Of a stretch of DNA of 64,000 bases, positions 1 to 11,500 are shown piece by piece. Origin of the DNA: Paralichthys olivaceus (Eukaryota > Chordata > Actinopteri > Pleuronectiformes > Paralichthyidae); NCBI RefSeq assembly GCF_024713975.1, contig NC_091108.1, positions 2,843,001 through 2,907,000 on the forward strand. The letters are read 5' to 3'. The notes under the pieces are model-generated. The model did no database searches. It was not told the DNA's origin and saw only the letters and a program-made list of their open reading frames with translations. Position 1 is the stretch's first letter. Each line of letters starts with the position of its first letter. The translations under genes were made by a program, and so were the position numbers.

Positions 1-1
1 C

Positions 2-238
2 GGTGTCCTGGGGCTGCTGCTCGCCAGACGCTCCAGGATTAAGAGGCTCCTGTACCCGGCCGGCCTGGTGACCGTGAGCGCCTCCCTCTACTACCCGGAG
101 CGAGCGGCCGCCATCGCGAAGTCCGCCGGAGACTCGGTGTATGACCGAGCCGTGCAGGGGTACGCGGCCGTGGAGAAGATGCTGAACCCGCAGAACAAAG
201 CTGAAAAGGCCGCAGACTCAGAAACGAAACCCCGATGA
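2..238 (+). CDS. apoo: MICOS complex subunit MIC26 (apolipoprotein O), C-terminal part, 3' exon
   Basis: The first 238 bases are open and end at TGA 236-238, giving 79 residues of a C-terminus; the start and upstream exons lie left of the window. The reading contains GLLLARRSRIKRLLYP, then a short hydrophobic stretch, SLYYPERA, and a YDRAVQGY motif near the end. This closely follows the end of vertebrate MIC26/APOO, which has the same LLLAR...IK, SLYYP and LYD...GY blocks. MIC26 is an inner-membrane subunit of the MICOS complex that helps form cristae junctions; the second of its two membrane segments and the short tail are what is visible here. The paralogue MIC27 (apool) is the main alternative, but the tail fits MIC26 better. 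The gene is convergent with eif3f. Seen: reading frame and motifs. Known: family role. Confidence 0.82.
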   Translation, partial: GVLGLLLARRSRIKRLLYPAGLVTVSASLYYPERAAAIAKSAGDSVYDRAVQGYAAVEKMLNPQNKAEKAADSETKPR

Positions 239-429
239 GCGCAGGAAGATCCAGCAGCTCCTCAGCACTAAGAAGCCCGACAGCAGCTCCTCAGACCGGC
301 TCTAAACTGTGTGACTCTAGCCCACTCTTTGCACTAAGCTCCTAACGGATCTCAGGCCCGTCACAGGGGGTTTGCAATACAATGATAAACTTCTGCCCCT
401 GATATGAATGTATATTTATGTAGAGAACA

Positions 430-435
430 AATAAA
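430..435 (+). terminator. Polyadenylation signal of apoo (AATAAA)
   Basis: A canonical AATAAA hexamer lies 192 bases after the apoo stop codon, followed within about 30 bases by a T/G-containing stretch. This is the likely 3' end of the apoo transcript. A second AATAAA-like site occurs some 20 bases further on (CAATAAAATG). Confidence 0.6.
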
Positions 436-982
436 GTCAACCAGTCCTACAATAAAATGTTGCTGGACTTAATTCTGTCAAAAGTTACATCAATTAAGAT
501 TAATGTCAATCAACTATATCTGCACTAATTCTGAAATTACTTGTTTTTAAAAATATATTTTGTCAATCATTCAACATTTCTTGCTTAACTGAAGACACGT
601 CATGGTTCCAGCTTGTTAACACTGAACACTTGCAGCTGAATTAAACAGAGTATCTTTGAACTACGCAAAAGAATCAGTCTATTTGTCAACACCTCTTGCT
701 TTTTATGTTTTACAGTGCAAATTATTTATCAACACAGCAAACTACAGGCTGACCGACCACAGAGACGACAGTACGAGGAGTTAGCAGTGGTAGATATGAG
801 CTGTCTCACATATGGCTCAGTAACATTAATTTAACAAGCCAGATTAAATTAGCAATATATCCCTTCCTGTAAAGTTCATTAGCCATTTGTGGAGACCAAA
901 CTGTGTTATTTGTAATTAAATTATTATTAAAGAAAATACCTGGAACGCAAAGGGAATTAGAACGTTATGACTGTTTAACATC

Positions 983-988
983 TTTATT
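983..988 (-). terminator. Polyadenylation signal of eif3f (AATAAA, minus strand)
   Basis: TTTATT on the + strand reads AATAAA on the minus strand, about 60 bases beyond the eif3f stop codon. This implies a very short 3' UTR, as is common for translation-machinery mRNAs. About 550 bases separate it from the apoo signal, so the two genes end tail-to-tail without obvious overlap. Confidence 0.6.
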
Positions 989-1046
989 CTTCATCTCAGT
1001 CAAAAAGAAAAAAAAAAAGTGTACAAAATTAAATAAAGAAATCCCC

Positions 1047-3924
<2,878 letters not shown>

Positions 3925-3927
3925 CTT

Positions 3928-3942
3928 GGAAAAGGGGGAAGA
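3928..3942 (-). promoter_or_regulatory. Candidate 5' TOP-like pyrimidine tract and YY1-like start context of eif3f
   Basis: On the minus strand the bases just before the ATG read TCTTCCCCCTTTTCC then AAG ATG TCG G. A run of 15 pyrimidines within 20 bases of the start would form a terminal oligopyrimidine (TOP) motif if transcription starts inside it, leaving a 5' UTR of under 20 nt. The start itself reads CCAAGATGTCGG, close to the YY1 motif CAAGATGGCGGC often found at starts of translation-related genes. eIF3f mRNA is reported to be TOP-regulated in mammals. The transcription start here is inferred, not seen. Confidence 0.5.
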
Positions 3943-4429
3943 CACACCGGCTTCAGCGATCACATATACCACCCCTAGTGGCCGGAGGGCGATTTTCTTT
4001 TTCTTTTTAAAGGTCCAGTGAGTAAATCAGAAATGTAATATAAAATAATCCTCGTGGTGATTTCACTAACTTCACTAATCATCTTAATTGTATGAATCGT
4101 TGTTTTTACCCTAGAATCGGTCCTTTATATTTAAATATAAATATCTTCCCTATGGAAGAAACACATGAGAGATTGACATTTATTATTCAGGCTCCAGATA
4201 AAATACAACACAACATAGATTAAAATACAACACAAAAGCCCCAAAAAGAGAAAAAACATACAAATATAAATGTCTAACTTAAACTCATAACTATGACGTA
4301 TGATGATGTACATTCAATGAAAACCATTTAACAACAAAACCAATAATTGAGGCTCATATCATATTTTCACACACTTTGAGCACAGATTAAATAATTATCA
4401 GTCATCTTGTTGTGAGTGCATCACAGGGC
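3943..4429. other. Intergenic, between eif3f and the kcnj9 5' region
   Basis: Mostly AT-rich sequence with no supportable coding frame or repeat. The first 60 bases presumably belong to the eif3f promoter. Two short open frames here are low-complexity and have no splice or homology support. Confidence 0.5.
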
Positions 4430-4990
4430 CCATTTCCTCTTGCTTGACCTGTGTGCAGCTGCAGGAGGAAGAGGAGGAAGAGGAGGGTCCCCTCTGTGGT
4501 GGAGCTGAGGGGAGTGTGAGAGGAGGCAGGGCCGGTAGGGGCTGTTAGGGGCTGGGCTGATGACAGCAGCATCCTCCGCCGCTCGGTGGCTTCACACCTG
4601 ACCGATGATGATGGAGCTCTCCGCGCCGCCGCCGGCTCTTCCTCTTGCCGCCACCATTTCGCACGTCCAGCGCCCGGCACATGATCCTCAAACGCCGCGG
4701 TCCTTCTGCGCTTGAACCGTCGTGATGCTCCATCTCGCACCGGAGCGGGTTTTTATTCACAGCGCCTGAGAGCCGAGTGGTCGGATCGAGGTGGTCTTTG
4801 TTTTTTTTTCCCGGAGAAGAAGCAGGGAGCTGGAGTGGACTGACGCTGCGTCGCTGCTGGTAAACACAAGACATGGGTGTCATCGAACCAAGGCTGCACA
4901 CCCCGGGTCGTTCATGGACCAGATTCTCGTTTTCCTCATGATACAACATCTGGTTTTATGCGTCTACAAGTCGCATCAGTGCGCAGGTAA
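4430..4990 (+). promoter_or_regulatory. GC-rich promoter-like block with probable noncoding first exon of kcnj9
   Basis: The segment is markedly richer in GC and CpG than its flanks (for example GCCGCCGCC, GCGCCGCC, AACGCCGCGG around 4620-4700). It ends with a good splice donor, CAG|GTAAGA, at 4986/4987. A matching acceptor (TCTATTCCAG) ends at 8440, from where sequence is continuous to the kcnj9 ATG at 8563. I infer an untranslated first exon ending at 4986, separated from exon 2 by a 3.45-kb intron that holds the LINE. No TATA box was recognised. Transcript data would be needed to confirm it belongs to kcnj9. Confidence 0.45.
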
Positions 4991-5334
4991 GATTTGCTTC
5001 TTTCTCAGCTGCCTGACATTAATCCACACTCCTGGAGCTTATTGGCTGCTGCTCCTGATGGAGGCTATTTGTGATCCATCCATCTGTGCGTCATCTTGAT
5101 TGTCCCTATCAGTCTCCCCTTCCACTTGTCCAAATGGACGCACATCATCCCGGGCTACAAAGCTCCAGGACTCCATTTTACTGTGCAAACATTTCACACA
5201 GCCTGTCTCACTGCCCACATACAGCACATATTTAACCCAGCTTCTCAGACTTGTGTGGGACTTATGTAAGAAACCTCAGCAGGCCTGTAGTATAAATCCA
5301 CTACACTCAGTACAGCAGTTAGAGCACTTACACA

Positions 5335-5362
5335 ACACACACACACACACACACACACACAC
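5335..5362. repeat. (AC)n microsatellite
   Basis: About 14 perfect AC units, 38 bases before the 3' end of the antisense LINE. Confidence 0.9.
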
Positions 5363-5399
5363 ATCATGGACCACAAACACCTGCCCCAAGGCCTCTAAT

Positions 5400-7950
5400 G
5401 AATCAGAATCAGAATCAGAATCAGAATTCTTTTATTTGCCAAGTATGTTTGCACATACAGGAAATTGCCTTGGTGTCATTGGTGCACTACTTATGTACAT
5501 AAAACAACAATATAAAAAACAACAATATGTAAGAAATTGAATAAAATAAAATAAAATAGAATAAAATAAAATAAAATAAAATAAAATAAAATAAAGAATA
5601 TACATATATACATTAACAGATTCACAGGGTTATGGGCACGTGCTGTGCGAAGGTGCAGAGATTGGTGATAGTGCCAGTAGTATATAAGTAATAAATTATA
5701 AATTATGTGCAGGTGGTGGGGTGTGGTGGGGTAGAGTCAGTGCGGTGCAGAGTCAGTGTGATGCAGGGGGCTTGTTTGTGAGCCCCACTGCCACGGGGAA
5801 AAAACTGTTCAGATGGCGAGAGGTTTTAGTCCTGATGGCCCGAAACCTTTTACCGGAGGGAAGTCTCTGGAACAGGTGGTGACCGGGATGTGAAGGATCA
5901 GCAATGATCTTGCCTGCTCTCCTACTGGTCCTGGAGTGGAACAGGTCTAGGAGGGCCGGCAGGTCACAGCCGATGACCTTCTCAGCTGACCTTATGATCC
6001 GCTGCAGTCTGCCCTTGTCCTTGGCAGTGGAGGCAGCGAACCAGACGGTGATTGATGAGGTGAGGATGGACTCAATGATGGCTGTGTAGAATTCAACCAT
6101 CACTTTCTGCGGCATGTTGAATTTCCTCAGTTGCCGCAGGAAGAACATCCTCTGCTGGGCCTTCTTGGTGACGGAGGTGATGTTCTCCGCCCACCTCAAG
6201 TCCTGTGCAATGATGGTCCCCAGGAATCTGAAGGACTCCACTGTTTTAACTGGGGAGTTGCACAGGCTGAGGGGGGCAGTTTGGGCTGGGCTCCTCCTGA
6301 AGTCTACTACCATCTCTACAGTTTTCAAAGCGTTCAGCTCCAGGTGGTTCTGGCTGCACCAGGAAGCCAGGCTGTTAACTTCCTCTCTGTAGGCGGCTTC
6401 GTCCCCATTGGTGATTAATCCGATGAGGGTCGTGTCGTCTGCAAACTTCAGGAGTTTGACAGAGGGATGGCTGGAGGTGCAGTTGTTGGTGTAGAGGGAG
6501 AACAGTAGAGGGGAGAGCACACAACCTTGTGGGGCTCCAGTGCTGATGGTCCGGGACTCAGAGACAAGCTTGCCCAGCCTCACGCGCTGCTTCCTGTCAG
6601 TCAGGAAGTTAGAGATCCACCTACAGGTGGGCTCAGGCACGCTCAGCTGTGTCAGCTTGTCACGGAGAAGAGCTGGGGCGATGGTGTTGAATGCGGAGCT
6701 GAAGTCCACAAACAGGATCCTGGCGTAGGTGCTGGGGGAGTCGAGGTGCTGGAGGATGAAGTGGAGTCCCATGTTGACTGCGTCGTCTACGGACCTGTTG
6801 GCTCTGTAGGCAAACTGCAGTGGGTCGAGGAGGTGGTTGGTTATTGTCTTGAGGTGGGTCAGCACGAGGCGCTCAAAGGTCTTCATTACTACAGAGGTCA
6901 GGGCGACAGGTCTGTAGTCATTAAGGCCTGTGATCCTCTGCTTCTTGGGAACGGGGATGATGGTGGATGTTTTAAGACAGGCGGGTACAGCACATTCAGC
7001 CAGTGAGGTGTTAAAAATGTTCGTGAACACTGGCGAAAGCTGGTCTGCACAGTGCCTCAGTGTGGAGGGGGAGACAGCGTCGGGTCCAGGTGCCTTGCGG
7101 GGGTTCAACTTCTTCAGGAGCTTGTTTACATCTCTCTCCTGAATAGAGAGAGGTGTGATGGGGGGGGGGGGGGGTTGAGTCTTTGTCCAGGCTGGGGTGA
7201 AGAGGTGTAATAGCTGTGTGGGGGGGCTGGGAGTCTGGGTTAGAACTGGTCCATTGTCTTTCAAATCTACAGTAAAAGTCATTCAGTTCGTTTGCAAGTT
7301 TCAGGTCTTCCACAGAGTGGGGGGATTTGGTTTTGCAGCCGGTGATCACTCGCAGCCCCTTCCAGACTGACGAGGAGTCGTTGGCTGCAAACTGTTGTTC
7401 CAGCTTCTTTGAGTACTGTCGTTTGGCCTCCTTAATCTCCTTGCCAAACGAGTATTTTGCCAGTCTGAAACTATCCATGTCCCCACTCTTGAAGGCCGCC
7501 TCCTTCTCCAAACGAAGCTGTTTGAGTTTTGCAGTGAACCAGGGCTTGTCGTTGTTATAGCTCACCCTGGTGCGTGTTGGGATACATCTGTCTTCACAGA
7601 AGCTGATGTATGACGTCACTGCATCTGTGTATTCATCGAGGCTGTTGGAAGCAGTTCTAAAAATGTCCCAGTCAGTGTTATCCAGGCAATCACGCAGCTC
7701 CTCCACAGCTTCTCTGTTGCTCCAGTTCTTGGATCTCAGCACAGCAGGTTTAGAAAGTTTGAGTTTCTGCCTGTAGGCTGGGATCAGGTGAATAAGAGCG
7801 TGGTCGGACAGGCCCAGAGCAGCGCGGGTAACTGCATGATACGCCTTGGTGATGGTGCTGTAGCAGTGATCAAGAGTGTTCTCCCCCCTGGTCGGGCATT
7901 TGATCATGCCAAACAGTGAACGTGACTGTAATGTGCACACAGTGCTGCAG
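5400..7950 (-). mobile_element. 5'-truncated non-LTR retrotransposon (LINE, L2/CR1/Rex1-like), antisense to kcnj9
   Basis: On the minus strand this reads as the end of an endonuclease domain, then a reverse transcriptase, then a 3' UTR ending in four tandem copies of a TTCTGA/TGATTC hexamer at 5400-5428, the type of short tandem tail used by L2/CR1-like LINEs instead of poly(A). The 3' UTR also holds an (ATAAA)n tract near 5537-5595. The 5' boundary near 7940-7950 lies inside the endonuclease, so the first half of ORF2 and any ORF1 are missing: a typical 5'-truncated insertion. It sits in the presumed first intron of kcnj9 in opposite orientation. The exact clade within the L2/CR1/Rex1 group cannot be settled without a search; target-site duplications were not identified. 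Confidence 0.88.
5753..7940 (-). pseudogene. LINE ORF2 remnant: endonuclease C-terminus plus reverse transcriptase, one frameshift
   Basis: Two overlapping minus-strand frames make up the protein. The upstream frame (7940 to about 7160) carries the end of an APE-type endonuclease (GLSDHALIHLIP) and the linker (YNNDKPWFTAKLK). The downstream frame (about 7160 to 5753) carries the reverse transcriptase. It contains [52 protein letters not shown] and the catalytic FADDT at 6434-6445, then the RT thumb and a C-terminal region that includes [19 protein letters not shown]. The break falls at a run of 15 G (C on the coding strand) at 7160-7174, so the shift could be real or a homopolymer sequencing error. 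Apart from this the RT frame is open for over 450 codons, which suggests a young insertion. YTNNC replaces the commoner YTNDC. Confidence 0.85.
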
Positions 7951-8529
7951 GGTTAGGCTTTCGCTCAAAGATAAATCACAGATATATAAATAGATACACA
8001 ACTACGTAAGATTAAATTCTGATTTTCTCTTTCATGACGTACTCAGTTTCTAACGGGGGTGAAACAGGCAGAGACAGGAAGTCAAATCTGCAAGGCAAGC
8101 AACCTCCAGGCTTGAATGTGACCCTTTGGCTAATAAAGGATGTCTACACGTTTTAAAATATCTTTGTCATCATATTTTGTTGTCGCTGTTTCAAAGAGCA
8201 GTAAAAGAACAATGACATCCATCTTTTTCTCCAAAATCATGAAGTGTGAACTTAAATATGAACATACAGCAAAAAGAGAACCATAGAAAATACGGTGAAC
8301 TTCTCCCTTGGTTACTGAATTAGATGCAGGTGTATTTTGTGTTACTCTTCAAAACGTGTGCGTCAGAGAAGTTTGGTGACGTCAAAACAGCTGATCCATT
8401 TCATGAATGTGTTCTGTCCTTGTGTTCTTCTCTATTCCAGGCTTCGTTCAAACAAACAAATGGTTCAATCAATAGCCACTGGACTGAGACTGCCGTAGGG
8501 AGGATACGAAAAACCCACTGATACACTTG
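7951..8529 (+). other. Presumed kcnj9 intron 1 end and 5' UTR of exon 2
   Basis: AT-rich intron-like sequence up to the acceptor TCTATTCCAG ending at 8440, then 5' UTR up to the (CA)n tract. A 21-bp word at 8191-8211 (TCAAAGAGCAGTAAAAGAACA) recurs exactly at 9312-9332. No other element recognised. Confidence 0.4.
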
Positions 8530-8557
8530 ACACACACACACACACACACACACACAC
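8530..8557. repeat. (CA)n microsatellite in the kcnj9 5' UTR, 5 bases before the start codon
   Basis: About 14 CA units end at 8557, followed by GGGCC and the ATG at 8563. The tract is part of the mRNA if the exon 2 acceptor at 8440 is used. The same frame upstream of the ATG reads a Thr-His repeat from another ATG at 8527, which could add 12 residues. Confidence 0.85.
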
Positions 8558-8562
8558 GGGCC

Positions 8563-11500
8563 ATGGCGCTGGAGAACTCTGTCTTCCCCTCCCGCCCAGA
8601 ATCCCTCTCGCTACCCGTGGAGGAGAAGGGGGAAGGGGAAGAGGTGGAGGTGGCCACGGAGGCCACCGCCTCCACGGAAGTCTTCAACCTATCGGAGGAG
8701 CTGGGCCACGTCGTCACCACAGAGACTGCGGCGTCCCCTCCGCCCTCAGTAAAGGTCAACAGGTCGTTCCAGGCCAAGCTGGCCGAGCGGGAGGCGAAAG
8801 CCAATGAGCCCAGGAAGAAGACGCAGGGGGCGGAGAAGGAGAGGGGACGATTCGGGTGGGGTGAGTGACTTCCTGTCCTGGACGATGAACAGTGAACCTA
8901 TTAAATGGCAATGAATGTTCCGCATGCATCATTATTGGTATCTCCTCTCTAGAGACCAGGAGCTATTGATGGACTCTGGAGTGTAGATTGACATTTCTTG
9001 AAATCGTTTCTCTTCCCCGTCTCACTTGCAACAGAGGTGAATCTCCTTTGACTTGAACCAGGCTGCAGTGTTTCACTCTTTCACCAGCCTTGCACATCCT
9101 TTTTTTTTATCATTTGGCTTCTCCAGTTTCTCTCCTCTTTTTCAAACCTCTTTCTAAAGGGGCGAACAAATCAAGCATAAACAAAAAGACAAAGAGAAAT
9201 GTAGGATTTTCCCTCAAACACGAAAGGCATCATAATTCAGCTCCAGATGTTTCCTCTGCTCTGCAACAATCCACAACATCTTTGAAAACATTAAGTTTTA
9301 GTGTCCATGTCTCAAAGAGCAGTAAAAGAACAGTGCCTGATGTGAGACAATGATTTTTTGAGATTTCAGTTTGAATCAAAATAGCAAGATATATTTCATG
9401 GAAACGACAAACAGGGACATTAAGGGCTGAACCTGCTGCTTCGTCAACGTAAGAGACAAAACACCAGAATGTTTTTGTTTATTTTCTGGGTGCAGCCACA
9501 AAATCAAAGATTCCTCTAAGAAAATATATCATCACGAATTTCCCTCAGGGTTGAACAATAACTTAAGTCCAATGTTGTAGATTTTCTCCGAGTGTTTGAG
9601 GATGTCCTGTCGCACTTCATCTGCTCTCTTTTCCTCACCTGTCTCTTTTCATTTCTTCTGTCCCTTCTTCTTCTTCTCCCTCTGAGCCACTCTGCGTCTC
9701 TCTTAAGTAGTTTTGTCCCCTGGCACCTCCCTGTGTTTATCCTCTCATCTCTCTGTGTGCCTTCATTCAACTCGCATCCTCTGACTGCCGTTGGAGTTGC
9801 AGCTTCAAAGAGTAAAACTTTGCAGAAGTGTAGTTGTGCGGCCTTGTGTGTGTTTTTGAACTTTTCGTAGCGGGGTTTTCAAAGGATTCTCTGAAACCTC
9901 GGGTTATGAAACTGAGACCGATGAAGATTTGTCTTCGACCGTGGTTTGAGAATAAAAGTACCAAAGCTCGTGCTGCAGGTGTTTCCCACAAGAGCAGCAC
10001 ATCATCATAAGCCTCCGCCTTACATGTTTCTGTATTTCTAACTCAATCTTATCCCTCCTTCATTTCATCCCCCACCCCCCCGGTCATCTTACCAGCACGG
10101 ACTCGGCGCAAGAGGCAGCGTTACGTGGAGAAAAATGGTCGATGCAACGTGCAGCACGGTAACATGCGGGAGACTTACCGCTACCTGACGGACATCTTCA
10201 CCACGCTGGTGGACCTCAACTGGCGCTGCTCACTCTTCGTCTTCGTCATGGCCTATGCCGTCACATGGCTCTTCTTCGGGGCCATCTGGTACCTCATAGC
10301 CTATTGCAGGTAAGATTCTTTTTTTTAACATAGCACGTTTTTTTAATGCAAAGATCCTAATGAAGAAAAATCATGTGTACTAATACCTCTTTTCCACTTA
10401 GCGGGTATAAACGATATTCCCCTTGCTAGTGGAGGAGTTTTCCTTCTTACCTTAGTTTCGCAACTCAGACGGGAGATGATGCTGTTCACGAGCACTGCGA
10501 GACATTTCTGCAACAAAGGCTAAAAAAACGCCCCATTCGTTAGTCGGACAGGCAGATGACAAAGCAGTATTAATATTACGGTGTATTTTATAACGATGTG
10601 CTACCTCTTCACTTGATGATGTGTCTGCTCGATCCACACTCTAATTAGCTAACATATTTGTCTCGTAAAATCCTGACCTTTTCATATCAATTACAAGCCA
10701 CCTAAAGTGGTGCCAGAGAGCTGACGCTGTTGCCGCATTTCCTTGGTCACCAACACAGGTCAATAAAAGTTATAGATTATATAAAATACTTAACACCACT
10801 TTCATTAATTAGCCCTCCCTGCCTGGATGGAGCAGTGTTAAACTGGAACATTAGTTCTGCAGGCTCTAAGTGGAACAGGACTTAACAACCAGCAGATAAA
10901 GTCGAGATATTGCATGTGATGATATATAATGGAAAATGTAGAGTTATACTGCACCGAGAAGAAGTGACAGCTTAAAAGTAATGTTAACCATCATGCTGAA
11001 ATGTGATGAATCGGATTACATCTTGTTCATTACAAGAATTAGCTGAGAGGAAACGATAAATATAAACGGAGAGATGAGTCATCATACACACAGTAAACTT
11101 CTCCACCTTCATTCTAAAAATATAAATCTTCTCACTCTTTCTATCTCACTTAACACCCACTTTGTCGCCCTCCCTCCTTCCCCTTTCTCTCACATTCTCC
11201 TTTTCTTCCCAAGGGGTGATCTGGACCATCTGGAGGATGAGACGTGGACACCGTGCGTCAACAATGTCAACGGCTTCATCTCGGCCTTCCTCTTCTCCAT
11301 CGAGACAGAGACCACCATTGGCTACGGCCACCGGGTCATCACTGACCAGTGCCCGGTGGGCACCATGCTGCTGCTGCTGCAAGCCATACTGGGATCAATG
11401 GTCAACGCCTTCATGGTGAGCGCTGGGGTTGGTAGAAAACTGAGGGATGATCCCGGAAACCATAAATAGAAATGTTTAGTTTAGCCTGTATTCAGTATTC

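Noticed and set aside
4402-4949. Overlapping minus-strand open frames in the GC-rich block
   Set aside because: Low-complexity Arg/Gly/His-rich readings typical of GC-rich promoter DNA; no splice logic or family resemblance.
5904-7776. Several + strand open frames over the LINE
   Set aside because: Shadows of the minus-strand reverse transcriptase and endonuclease frames.
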